Shown here in pieces: positions 1-7,677 of a stretch of 64,000 nucleotides of DNA. The first letter of the stretch is position 1; each line of letters begins with the position of its first letter. The notes beneath the pieces are model-generated. The model was not told the origin of the DNA and made no database searches. It saw only the letters and a program-made list of their open reading frames with translations. The translations under genes and the position numbers were made by a program. The stretch covers positions 2,604,001 through 2,668,000 of the forward strand of contig CP028150.1 of the NCBI GenBank assembly GCA_003028315.1. Direction: 5' to 3'. Source of the DNA: Neisseria mucosa. GTDB lineage: Bacteria > Pseudomonadota > Gammaproteobacteria > Burkholderiales > Neisseriaceae.

Positions 1-36
1 AGTTTGTTTGCTGCTCCACAGTAACGGGAGGTGTTC

Positions 37-1482
37 TTGGATTATTCACTTTTAATCGTATTGTTGGCGCTTTTGTTGGTTGTATTGCTGTTTATCCGCT
101 TCAAACAAAGCGGAACGACACATAAAAAAACAACTAAGGTTGCCAAATCATCAATACATCATAACAAATCAAATCAAAAAGATGAGGATGCTCTCACTCC
201 TGATTGGATGGATCAGGTCAATCAATCCGTTTCTAATACTGAACAGCAAGATTGGGAATGGGGTGGTGGAGAGACCTCTGGCTCAACAGCATCAGTATCT
301 GCCCAGGAAGTTGATCCTCTGACTGAATATCAGGTGTACAAACAGTTCGGTTATGAAAGCAAGGCTGCGGAGTCTTTAGCCGGGTATCTGAACGGATTAG
401 GTGATGGAGCTCCCGAAAAGCTGGTTCATGAATTAATCGGGCTGAGTCTCCGTGTCGGTAATATCGATATGTTGGCTGATGCTTTGGAAAAACACGGATT
501 GGTTTTGCCTGAAGAGAGCTTGGCTGAATACGTTAAGATCGGTTTAATGACTGAGCCGACGCACTTGCGCCTGCGGGTTTTGGCGGAGGAACGTTTGGGA
601 TGGAGCTTGCAGGAAATTGAGCGCAGAATTGGCGAACCTTCAGGAATTGAAGATTCTTCAGAATCGGATTCAACTTCTTCAGATGATGTGCAGCACACTT
701 CTCCAACTTCTCAAGCTTCAAAACGTTCTTTAATCGTGTTGGGAAAAAAAGAATTTAATGACATCACCCCTGAGGAAATGGGTGCAGTTATTGGGTTTGT
801 TAAGCCTGAGCATGGTGCGAAAATTTTGAAGGATAAGGTTGATTATAAAACGGCCGTACAACAATACAACCGTGCTATTCAAACCTCTTCTAAACCTGCC
901 AGCTTAATTATTGATGCTTTGAAATTGGACTACCAAAATGAAGAAATTGGTCAGTTTGCGCAACATTTGTGGAAGCTTTATCACTCACTCGGCCAATATG
1001 GCCGCCAAGTGAAAGAACGTATGCTCGGCTGGGGATATAGTCTAGGCTATCATGAGGTTTTTGATGATTTGGAAAAGGGACCAAATGAGAACCGCGTAAA
1101 AGAAATCGGTTTGGCCAGAGGTTATTTGCAACCTACTTCTTTGCAAATGAAGGCAAAATACCGAGATTTGGTACAAAAAGACTCGTCCGTTATCAGCATG
1201 AATTCTTCACCTGCTGATGAGGCTCTAAAAGAAGTCGAGTCGCTATTGATGTATGGTCAGTTAGATTTGGCTGTTGATACTTTGGAGCAGGCTGTACTGC
1301 AATATCCGCAAGAGTCTCAGCTATATATCATGTTGTTTGATCTTTACGAAAGAGTTGAAGACTGGGCACGTTTGGAACATTTCTTACGCATCTTGCGTGA
1401 ACGCGTTGTCAGTTTGCCGGAAGAGGTTATTTTGGCTATGAGCCGTTTGCTTCAACGCGTAAATCAATATTCAAAAAAATAA
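37..1482 (+). CDS. Membrane-anchored FimV-like protein, first gene of a GTPase/Roadblock module
   Basis: I do not recognise a named gene. Residues 1-22 form one hydrophobic helix, followed by a basic stop-transfer stretch and a long polar, Ser/Asp/Gln-rich linker, so the bulk should be cytoplasmic and tethered to the inner membrane. The last ~100 residues (ADEALKEVESLLMYGQLDLA and onward) look like the TPR-like C-terminal domain of FimV, a polar hub for type IV pili and signalling. A GTG at 31 lies inside the GGAGG ribosome site; the in-frame TTG at 37 has better spacing, so I start there. The gene is 24 bp from the next gene and heads a five-gene same-strand set. Codon use is clearly more AT-rich than in most of the window. 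The FimV comparison is inference from pattern, not a search. Confidence 0.75.
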   Translation: MDYSLLIVLLALLLVVLLFIRFKQSGTTHKKTTKVAKSSIHHNKSNQKDEDALTPDWMDQVNQSVSNTEQQDWEWGGGETSGSTASVSAQEVDPLTEYQVYKQFGYESKAAESLAGYLNGLGDGAPEKLVHELIGLSLRVGNIDMLADALEKHGLVLPEESLAEYVKIGLMTEPTHLRLRVLAEERLGWSLQEIERRIGEPSGIEDSSESDSTSSDDVQHTSPTSQASKRSLIVLGKKEFNDITPEEMGAVIGFVKPEHGAKILKDKVDYKTAVQQYNRAIQTSSKPASLIIDALKLDYQNEEIGQFAQHLWKLYHSLGQYGRQVKERMLGWGYSLGYHEVFDDLEKGPNENRVKEIGLARGYLQPTSLQMKAKYRDLVQKDSSVISMNSSPADEALKEVESLLMYGQLDLAVDTLEQAVLQYPQESQLYIMLFDLYERVEDWARLEHFLRILRERVVSLPEEVILAMSRLLQRVNQYSKK

Positions 1483-1506
1483 AATAACATTTAGAGAGTA
1501 CCATCT

Positions 1507-2598
1507 ATGGACAATCTGTTACCTAAAATTAAAACCATACGGGTTATGCTTCGTGATATGAATGAGCAGCAGGAAGCTGTATTCCGTATGGCTTTCAAAA
1601 TGCACAATACGACGAATTATCAAATTATCGGTACGGATTCTGCTGAAAAGCCGGATTTGGTTCTGGTAGATACAGATACGGCTGACGGTATTGAGACTTG
1701 GAAAACGTTAAAAACCGAATATTCCGATATTCCAGTTGCGATGTTTTGCTCACAAGAACCTTCCGTGGAAACGCCATATCTCCCTAAACCGGTCAAATTT
1801 GATACCTTGTTTCCTGTATTGAGAAGTTTGGCTCAAGGTGGCAATGTTTTTAATCCTGCTGATAGTGAGGCAGCAAAACAAAATACTCAGGGTAATGGTA
1901 GTACAGAAGGGCGAAAAGCAACAATCAAACGGTTTAATCCGAATAAAGGATTGTTGGGAGCATTGAAGTTCGCTAGTCAAGGCCATCAGGATATTGCCGT
2001 TTTACATGAGGGCAAGCCGGTATTGATAGTTTTCCCAAGTATTCAGCGTGTTTTGTTGACTGTTAATGCGCATGATTTGGAGGGGCTTTGTAAAGATGAT
2101 AATCTTTCTGTGGTATGCAAAGTAGTACCTGATAATCCTCAATGGAAGGAGAAAGCCAAAGTTACCATTATGTCTTGTCTGTGGCAGATGGCGATTTGGA
2201 CTGCACAAGGTCGTCTGATTTATCCGATGACCCCTCAAACTATTTTTACATTGAAACGCTGGCCCAATCTGACCAGGCTGGCTCCAGTCCCTGAATCTAT
2301 GAGGTTATCTGCCTTTCTAACTAAAACATCGGTTAATCTGAATATCCTCTATAAGGTTATGCCGTTGGAGATGCCTGATATATTGAATTATCTTGCAGCT
2401 ACCTCCGTAACCGGTTTCTTGGCAACGGACACTGAATACGCACACAATCAGACTAATGTTTCCGAACAAGTTGATGTAAATAGCAATGTGCCTGATAGTC
2501 AGATGGTAAAAGATGCTGAGAAGATTGCAGGACCGTCGCAAGAACAGCCACGCGGACTGCTGCAACGATTGATGCGTAAGTTATTGGGAAAACGATAA
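1507..2598 (+). CDS. Degenerate receiver-like domain protein of the GTPase/Roadblock module
   Basis: A 363-residue protein with no named function that I recognise. The first ~110 residues read like a response-regulator receiver fold: a hydrophobic strand ending in DLVLVDTDTADG (the place of the phospho-acceptor Asp) and later YLPKPVKFDTLF (the place of the conserved Lys-Pro). The N-terminal acidic pair seen in true receivers is not obvious, so phosphorylation is doubtful. Residues ~140-320 form a second conserved-looking domain rich in hydrophobic segments that I cannot assign; the last 40 residues are polar and end in a basic tail. It sits between the FimV-like protein and the GTPase, 12 bp upstream of the latter. 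A scaffold or adaptor for the GTPase is a reasonable inference. Confidence 0.75.
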   Translation: MDNLLPKIKTIRVMLRDMNEQQEAVFRMAFKMHNTTNYQIIGTDSAEKPDLVLVDTDTADGIETWKTLKTEYSDIPVAMFCSQEPSVETPYLPKPVKFDTLFPVLRSLAQGGNVFNPADSEAAKQNTQGNGSTEGRKATIKRFNPNKGLLGALKFASQGHQDIAVLHEGKPVLIVFPSIQRVLLTVNAHDLEGLCKDDNLSVVCKVVPDNPQWKEKAKVTIMSCLWQMAIWTAQGRLIYPMTPQTIFTLKRWPNLTRLAPVPESMRLSAFLTKTSVNLNILYKVMPLEMPDILNYLAATSVTGFLATDTEYAHNQTNVSEQVDVNSNVPDSQMVKDAEKIAGPSQEQPRGLLQRLMRKLLGKR

Positions 2599-2610
2599 GA
2601 AGGACATGTA

Positions 2611-3147
2611 ATGAAGGAAAATAAGATTATCTTTACCGGTCCGGTCGGAGTGGGTAAAACAACAGCTATTTCAGCTTTGTCGGATGAACCTCCTGTGCAA
2701 ACGGACGCATCAGCTTCCGATATGACATTGGTGCGAAAAGGTTATACTACTGTAGCAATGGATTATGGAGTTATTCATTTGGATGAAGAGGTGAAGGTCC
2801 ACCTTTATGGTACACCGGGGCAGGAACGCTTTAATTTTATGTGGGAGATTTTAAGTCAAGGTAGTATGGGTTTGGTTCTACTTTTGGATAATACCCGTAC
2901 TAACCCACTAAAAGACCTGCAATTTTTCTTAGAGGCTTTCCGTGAATTATTGAAAAAAGCCCCGCTGGTTGTCGGTGTCACCAAGATGGATATTCGATCA
3001 CTGCCAAGCGTTGACGTTTATCAGAAATACTTGGCTCAAAACAATTTTAATGTGCCGGTATTTGAGATTGATGCTCGAAGAGAAGATGATGTAAAACAAT
3101 TGGTAAGTGCAATGTTGTTCTCAATCGACCCGGGTTTAGAGGTATAA
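2611..3147 (+). CDS. Small Ras-like (MglA/Arf-type) GTPase
   Basis: A 178-residue single-domain GTPase. The P-loop GPVGVGKT is at residues 10-17, the switch II motif GTPGQERF at 67-74 (as in Arf/MglA-type proteins), and TKMD at 124-127 takes the place of NKxD for guanine specificity. There is no lipidation motif or extra domain. Such prokaryotic small GTPases act as polarity switches and are usually paired with Roadblock/LC7 proteins; this one has a Roadblock gene two positions downstream. It lies 12 bp after the receiver-like gene and 5 bp before the next, so the genes are probably co-transcribed. The start ATG has a GAAGGAC ribosome site. The exact role in Neisseria (type IV pili, polarity or division) is inference. 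Confidence 0.88.
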   Translation: MKENKIIFTGPVGVGKTTAISALSDEPPVQTDASASDMTLVRKGYTTVAMDYGVIHLDEEVKVHLYGTPGQERFNFMWEILSQGSMGLVLLLDNTRTNPLKDLQFFLEAFRELLKKAPLVVGVTKMDIRSLPSVDVYQKYLAQNNFNVPVFEIDARREDDVKQLVSAMLFSIDPGLEV

Positions 3148-3152
3148 AATAA

Positions 3153-3794
3153 ATGGAATCGACTCTTTCTTTACAATCAAATTTATATCCTAAAGTTACA
3201 CCGGCAGGGGCATATTATGCGGTGACGAGTGATACTCCCAGTGCCAGCCGCACTTTGTTATATAGTTTGTTGAAAGCAAGCCCGACAGAGGTTATCAGCA
3301 GTGAGAAAATTTTGGCATGGGCAGATACCAGTGATATCAATACCGCTTTGAATTTGCTGTACCGCCTACAACGCCTTGAGTTTTTGTATGGTGATGAAAA
3401 TGCCAGTAATGAGGATATGCATCTTACTGACGAGCAATTGCCTTCTGTATTGGAGCAACTTTCAAGCTCAGGTAAGGCATTATTGGCAGACGAGAACGGA
3501 TTGTATTTTGCAAATGCGAATTTCCATCACGAGGCTGCCGAAGAGTTGGGGCTTTTGGCCAGTGAAGTGACAAAGATGGACAGCAGCCATCGCCTATTAA
3601 TCCGTAATAATCTGCATATTAATAATAATGCATGGGGTATTTGCGATCCTTCAGGACAAAGTGAGTTGACTTTCTTCCCCTTATATATCGGTAATACCAA
3701 GTTGATTTTGGTTATCGGCGGTATGCCTGATTTGAACAAGGAGGCATTTGTAACCTTGGTCAAAGTTTTATACCACCGCTATGGAAGCCGTTAA
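3153..3794 (+). CDS. Unknown protein with winged-helix-like and Roadblock-like halves
   Basis: I do not recognise this 213-residue family. The N-terminal third (about residues 15-80) has the helix pattern of a small winged helix (SRTLLYSLLKASPTEVISSE, then NLLYRLQRLEFLYG). The C-terminal half begins LLADENGLYFANANF, which resembles the opening strand and turn of Roadblock/LC7 domains, and ends with a hydrophobic strand-helix segment (LILVIGGMPD, then TLVKVLYHRYG). It starts 5 bp after the GTPase stop and precedes a canonical Roadblock gene, so a second, divergent Roadblock-like partner of the GTPase is possible. This domain reading is inference from pattern only. Confidence 0.7.
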   Translation: MESTLSLQSNLYPKVTPAGAYYAVTSDTPSASRTLLYSLLKASPTEVISSEKILAWADTSDINTALNLLYRLQRLEFLYGDENASNEDMHLTDEQLPSVLEQLSSSGKALLADENGLYFANANFHHEAAEELGLLASEVTKMDSSHRLLIRNNLHINNNAWGICDPSGQSELTFFPLYIGNTKLILVIGGMPDLNKEAFVTLVKVLYHRYGSR

Positions 3795-3833
3795 CACACT
3801 AGATACCGATTATTATTTTAGAATGGAATATGT

Positions 3834-4193
3834 ATGCAACAATTATTGATTTCTGTATTGAGCGATTTGAATAATACCTCTCCTGATATTACTGCTTCAG
3901 CCGTTATTTCTACTGACGGTTTGCCTATTGCAACTATGCTGCCGTCGCATTTAAATGCAGACCGTGTTGGTGCAATGTCAGCAACATTGCTGGCATTGGG
4001 TAACCGCTCCGTCCATGAGTTGGCTTGTGGTGAGCTTGATCAGGTTATGGTGAAAGGGAAGACAGGTTATATTTTGCTGAGTCAGGCAGGAGAAAACGCT
4101 GTTTTGGCTTTGATGGCAAGAGAAAGCGGTAAGCTGGGCTTGATTTTGTTGGATGCCAAGCGTGCTGCGAAGCATATTGCTGAAATTCTATAA
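3834..4193 (+). CDS. Roadblock/LC7 domain protein (MglB-like partner of the GTPase)
   Basis: A 119-residue protein that is almost entirely one Roadblock/LC7 domain: ASAVISTDGLPIATMLP at the N-terminus, a central helix (GAMSATLLALGNRSVHEL), then the strand pairs QVMVKGKTGYILLS and AVLALMARESGKLGLILLD. Proteins of this family dimerise and act as activators or co-GEF/GAP factors for MglA-type GTPases. It is the last gene of the module, 39 bp after the preceding gene and 96 bp before tRNA-Asn. Pairing with the upstream GTPase is inferred from gene order and from the known MglA/MglB partnership; no biochemical role is visible in the sequence. Confidence 0.88.
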   Translation: MQQLLISVLSDLNNTSPDITASAVISTDGLPIATMLPSHLNADRVGAMSATLLALGNRSVHELACGELDQVMVKGKTGYILLSQAGENAVLALMARESGKLGLILLDAKRAAKHIAEIL

Positions 4194-4249
4194 ATTCCGG
4201 TATTTATCTGTATTTTGGGAACTTACACCATTGTATTTTTAAAATAGTG

Positions 4250-4278
4250 TTGACGTAAGTTACTTCTTTCTCTATAAT
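4250..4278 (+). promoter_or_regulatory. Sigma-70 promoter of tRNA-Asn
   Basis: TTGACG (-35, 4250-4255) and TATAAT (-10, 4273-4278) are separated by 17 bp, and the tRNA begins 10 bp after the -10 box. Confidence 0.85.
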
Positions 4279-4288
4279 CCAAAATCTT

Positions 4289-4364
4289 TCCCCGATAGCT
4301 CAGTCGGTAGAGCGACGGACTGTTAATCCGCAGGTCCCTGGTTCGAGCCCAGGTCGGGGAGCCA
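4289..4364 (+). tRNA. tRNA-Asn (GTT)
   Basis: Cloverleaf with acceptor TCCCCGA/TCGGGGA, D-loop AGCTCAGTCGGTAGAGC, anticodon loop CTGTTAA (anticodon GTT) and T-loop GGTTCGAGCCC. The CCA end is encoded (4362-4364). It has its own consensus promoter and a hairpin terminator right after it. Confidence 0.97.
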
Positions 4365-4370
4365 AATATA

Positions 4371-4394
4371 AAAGCCTGATTGTTTCAGGCTTTT
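4371..4394 (+). terminator. Intrinsic terminator of tRNA-Asn
   Basis: AAAGCCTGA / TCAGGCTTT stem with a short loop and a T-run. Confidence 0.85.
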
Positions 4395-4406
4395 GCCTTA
4401 TTCACT

Positions 4407-4440
4407 AAGAGGTCGTCTGAAATATTTCAGACGACCTCTT
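4407..4440. terminator. Inverted DUS pair (palindrome)
   Basis: Two AGGTCGTCTGAA copies face each other with almost no loop, giving a perfect 17+17 palindrome. This 12-mer is the DNA uptake sequence that neisserial competence prefers, and inverted pairs downstream of genes also act as terminators. Most DUS entries below follow this pattern. Confidence 0.9.
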
Positions 4441-4880
4441 AGCTTTTATGATGTTTTAAATACGACGCATCCTTATTTATAGAAAATTTTCCAATCAGGA
4501 ATACACAGCCTAATCCTTGGTTACTCAAGGAAAATAGTGGTTTAAGAACGTTTAGCGTTTAATTATGATGCTTGTACTGTTTCCTGGTTGCTTTTTATTA
4601 GATATGTTCATTTACTAAATATAAGAAAATGTATAGGGTATAGGATAAATGTGTAGGAATTTTGAAGCAGTATAAGGGGGACGACCTTCAATAATTTTTG
4701 TGTTTTTTCATCAAACGACATCTTCTATAGGGAAATCCTCACAAAGCTTCCAGCATTGTTATGTTTCCCGTCTTAATCCTGTTGCTTGGTGAACAAAAAA
4801 AGCTACTTGGAAAATTAAATGTTGGTAAATTCAAGGAAATCTTGGAAGTATTTTATGTTTGTTTTTAGCAGGCAGAGTTG
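4441..4880. other. AT-rich intergenic region
   Basis: About 440 bp between the DUS palindrome and prmC. It is AT-rich with no convincing ORF, RNA fold or repeat that I can see; the prmC promoter presumably lies here. Confidence 0.6.
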
Positions 4881-5744
4881 ATGGATGATGAGATGGAAAT
4901 GAATGAAAAAAGAGTGATGACATTAGATGACTGGATACGGCAGTCTCCACTACCGCGCATAGAGGCACGTATGCTTTTGCAAAAGGCAGGAGGTTACAGC
5001 CGTGTTCAATTAATAACGCAGGGAGCAGAAGCGATTCCGGCAGATGTTTTCGTACGGCTAGAGAGTTTGGTGGAGCGTCGTCTGAATGGTGAACCAATGG
5101 CTTATATCATGGGTGGTCGAGAGTTTTATGGCCGTTGGTTTGAAGTCTGCCCTGATGTTTTGATTCCCCGTCCGGAAACCGAGCATTTGGTTGAAGCGGT
5201 TATCGAACATCTTCCGAAAAACGGACGGGTTTGGGATTTGGGTACCGGTAGCGGAGCGGTTGCCGTTACGGTGGCATTGGAACGGAAGGACGCAGAAGTA
5301 CGCGCGTCTGATATTAGCAGGCAGGCTTTGGTTGTTGCCCGTCGAAACGCAGAAAATTTAGGTGCAGCAGTTGAGTTTGCATCAGGATCATGGTTCGATA
5401 CAGATAAAACGTCGTCTGAAGACAAATATCGTTTCGATATTATTGTTTCCAACCCTCCTTATATTGAGGCAGATGACAGCCATTTGAATCAAGGAGATTT
5501 GCGCTTTGAGCCTCAAACGGCATTGACCGATTTTGCCGACGGCTTGACCTGTATTCGGGAGCTGGCACAGCGTGCGCCTGAATTTTTGAAAGAGGGCGGG
5601 TGGTTGCTGTTGGAACATGGATATAACCAAGGTGGGGCAGTACGGCAGATTTTGTCGGAAAATGGTTTTACGGAGATTGAAACCCGACAAGATTTGGCAG
5701 GTTTAGACAGGCTGACTTTGGGCATCAGGCGACATATTGAATAA
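4881..5744 (+). CDS. prmC: Peptide chain release factor N5-glutamine methyltransferase
   Basis: Methylates the Gln of the GGQ motif in release factors RF1 and RF2. The SAM-binding loop VWDLGTGSGAVAVTVALE and the active-site motif NPPYIE are both present, and an N-terminal helical domain (EARMLLQKAGGYSRVQLIT) matches PrmC/HemK. The length of 287 residues is typical. I start at ATG 4881; a TTG directly before it (4878) and in-frame ATGs at 4899 and 4917 are alternatives, and 4917 (MTLDDWIRQS) may fit homologues better. The gene stands alone behind a long intergenic region and is followed by a DUS terminator pair shared with the convergent xth gene. Confidence 0.92.
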   Translation: MDDEMEMNEKRVMTLDDWIRQSPLPRIEARMLLQKAGGYSRVQLITQGAEAIPADVFVRLESLVERRLNGEPMAYIMGGREFYGRWFEVCPDVLIPRPETEHLVEAVIEHLPKNGRVWDLGTGSGAVAVTVALERKDAEVRASDISRQALVVARRNAENLGAAVEFASGSWFDTDKTSSEDKYRFDIIVSNPPYIEADDSHLNQGDLRFEPQTALTDFADGLTCIRELAQRAPEFLKEGGWLLLEHGYNQGGAVRQILSENGFTEIETRQDLAGLDRLTLGIRRHIE

Positions 5745-5813
5745 GAGTTTTGGTGGTTTGAATGATAAAAAAACAAACGTCAAACCCGTACACGCCAATA
5801 CAGCCCGGAATTT

Positions 5814-5863
5814 AAAAAAGGTCGTCTGAAAACCCAATTTTTGGTTTTCAGACGACCTTTTTT
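5814..5863. terminator. Inverted DUS terminator between prmC and xth
   Basis: AAAAAAGGTCGTCTGAAAACC and its reverse complement enclose a short AT loop. The A/T runs on both sides let it serve both convergent genes. Confidence 0.9.
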
Positions 5864-5875
5864 TAAGATTACGCC

Positions 5876-6646
5876 TTACAAATCAAATTCAGCCACGACC
5901 GGCGCATGGTCGCTCGGGCGTTCTTGCGCGCGCGCGTCCAAATCGACATAAACGTCTTTCAGCACGGCAGACAGGGCGGGGCTGATGAGTTGGTGGTCGA
6001 TGCGCAGTCCGAGTTTGCGTTGGAACATCGCGCCGCGATAGTCAAACCAAGTGTAAAACGCGCCTTCGGGGTGGATTTGGCGCAGGCTGTCGGTCAAGCC
6101 CAAATCCAACAGATTTTTGAACCACTGTCTTTCGATGGATGAGCAGTGGATTTTTTCATGCCATTTTTCAGGATCGTAGCAGTCGGCATCGGCGGGCGCG
6201 ATATTGAAGTCGCCGAGCAAGACCAGTTTTTCGTGGCGGGTCATTTCGTCGCGGACAAATTCAGTCAATGCGGCAAACCATTGTTCTTTATATTGGAATT
6301 TCGGGCTGTCGAGGGCTTCGCCGTTGACGCAATAGACATTGATGACGCGCACGCCGTTGACGGTTGCGGCGATGAGGCGGCGTTGCGGGTCGTCGGGTAG
6401 GGCAGGCAGGCCGACGTGCACGTCTTGCGGTTCGCTGCGGCTGATGATGGCGACGCCGTTGTAGGTTTTTTGTCCGCTCCAAACGCTGTGCCAGCCCATC
6501 ATTTGCAGGGCGGCAGCAGGAAATTTGTCTTGGTCGAGCTTGAGTTCTTGCAAGACGAGGATATCGGGCTGATGGTCGGCAAGCCAGTTTTGCACCTGCG
6601 GCAGGCGCACGTTGAGGGAATTGACGTTCCAAGTGGTGATTTTCAT
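5876..6646 (-). CDS. xth: Exodeoxyribonuclease III
   Basis: AP endonuclease and 3'-5' exonuclease of base-excision repair. The protein starts MKITTWNVNSLNVRLPQVQNW, with the Asn of the metal site, LQELKLDQ carrying the catalytic Glu, LLGDFNIAP, and the C-terminal SDHAPVVAEFDL with the catalytic Asp-His pair. 256 residues is normal for the family. A longer in-frame extension upstream contains a DUS and no ribosome site, so I place the start at 6646, preceded by GGAA. It is convergent with prmC and downstream of the ArsR gene on the same strand. Confidence 0.95.
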   Translation of the reverse strand: MKITTWNVNSLNVRLPQVQNWLADHQPDILVLQELKLDQDKFPAAALQMMGWHSVWSGQKTYNGVAIISRSEPQDVHVGLPALPDDPQRRLIAATVNGVRVINVYCVNGEALDSPKFQYKEQWFAALTEFVRDEMTRHEKLVLLGDFNIAPADADCYDPEKWHEKIHCSSIERQWFKNLLDLGLTDSLRQIHPEGAFYTWFDYRGAMFQRKLGLRIDHQLISPALSAVLKDVYVDLDARAQERPSDHAPVVAEFDL

Positions 6647-6835
6647 GCGGATTCCGTGTGTGAGGGTCGTCTGAAAAGCGTTTCGGGCTTTTCGGGCAAA
6701 ATAAGGACAAAACAAAAGCGGTTCATGAAAACCGCTTTTGTTGGGTAAACGGGACGCTATTGTAACATCAGGGAATTTCGGCGGCTGCCGGTTTTGAAAC
6801 AAAAATCCGTTTGAGAAAACAAGGCTCAACAGCCT

Positions 6836-7117
6836 TTAGGCGGCTTTACGGTTTTCCAAATGGCGCAACGTATCGAGGATGACGGCGGCTTCTTCGGATA
6901 CCAGCCGGTATTCGATGATGCGGTGGTAGCGGGTGAAATCGATCAGACCTTCGGAACGCAGGCGCGCGAGATGGTTGGAAACGGCGGTTGCAGGTTGTCC
7001 GAGCGTTTCGGATAATTCGGCGATGCTGCGTTCGCTGTCCATCAGCATGAACAAAATGGTCATGCGTTCGGGGTTGGCGATGAGTTTGAGAAGGGAAGAG
7101 AGACGTTTGGTTTCCAT
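6836..7117 (-). CDS. ArsR/SmtB-family transcriptional regulator
   Basis: A 93-residue winged-helix repressor: LLKLIANPERMTILFMLMD leads into the recognition helix ELSETLGQPATAVSNHLARL and the wing LIDFTRYHRIIEYRL. This is the usual ArsR/SmtB layout. No cysteines are present at all, so the classic metal site of the CxC type is missing; the ligand may be something else. A perfect 9-bp inverted repeat lies 45 bp upstream of the start and is a good operator candidate for autoregulation. No obvious target gene is adjacent apart from xth on the same strand. Confidence 0.9.
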   Translation of the reverse strand: METKRLSSLLKLIANPERMTILFMLMDSERSIAELSETLGQPATAVSNHLARLRSEGLIDFTRYHRIIEYRLVSEEAAVILDTLRHLENRKAA

Positions 7118-7161
7118 GATGTATGCCTTTCTATTCGTTAGCTTGATTTGAGGAGTATTAC

Positions 7162-7188
7162 AAAAAGAATATGATTGTGATTCTTTTT
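7162..7188. promoter_or_regulatory. Palindromic operator candidate upstream of the ArsR gene
   Basis: AAAAAGAAT and ATTCTTTTT form a perfect 9-bp inverted repeat around a 9-bp spacer. Dyads of this shape in front of ArsR-family genes are typical binding sites. Binding is inferred. Confidence 0.55.
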
Positions 7189-7602
7189 ATATTTCTAAGA
7201 AATTTCAAATGCTTATGTTTGTAAGTGTACCGCATTCAGGTGCAAAAGAGAGCATATGCGTTTAAATTTGCCGTAAATAATTGTTGTTTGGGCAAATCCC
7301 GAAGTATTTTAAAATGGGTAAAAGGGACGATTTTTTAGAAATGAAAAACAGGCTTAATCTATATGAAAATAAAAACAGCAGAAGTATAGAATTAGGGTTT
7401 TATAAAAAATATTTATAAAACAATTAAATATAAAAATAAAACTGTTCTTCGGTATTTGTATTGATAGTGGTTGGCTGTTTTGGAATATTAACGAAGTTTT
7501 AGGGAAAGTCTTATCGGTACGTTTTTAGTCTGTAAAAATTTTACAACAGTTACTATCAATTTTGTTATTTGATTTGAAGGTGCATCTTGATGGCAACGGC
7601 GT
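7189..7602. other. AT-rich intergenic region
   Basis: About 410 bp between the divergent ArsR and lpxL genes, very AT-rich, with no supported gene. It ends just before a GC-rich dyad. Confidence 0.5.
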
Positions 7603-7633
7603 GCAGGCAGTCAACGAGGTATCGACTGCCTGC
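7603..7633. repeat. Perfect 10-bp inverted repeat upstream of lpxL
   Basis: GCAGGCAGTC and GACTGCCTGC flank an 11-bp spacer, 45 bp before the lpxL start. No T-run follows, so it is more likely a regulatory hairpin or binding site than a terminator. TATACA at 7643-7648 just downstream could be the -10 box. Confidence 0.6.
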
Positions 7634-7677
7634 GTATTCGGCTATACAATCCGACCACCTTTCTTTGGTATACCTTT

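Noticed and set aside
6288..6829. N-terminal extension of exonuclease III and an alternative 140-codon frame
   Set aside because: The extension includes a DUS and lacks a ribosome site; the other frame is Arg/Pro-rich shadow coding.
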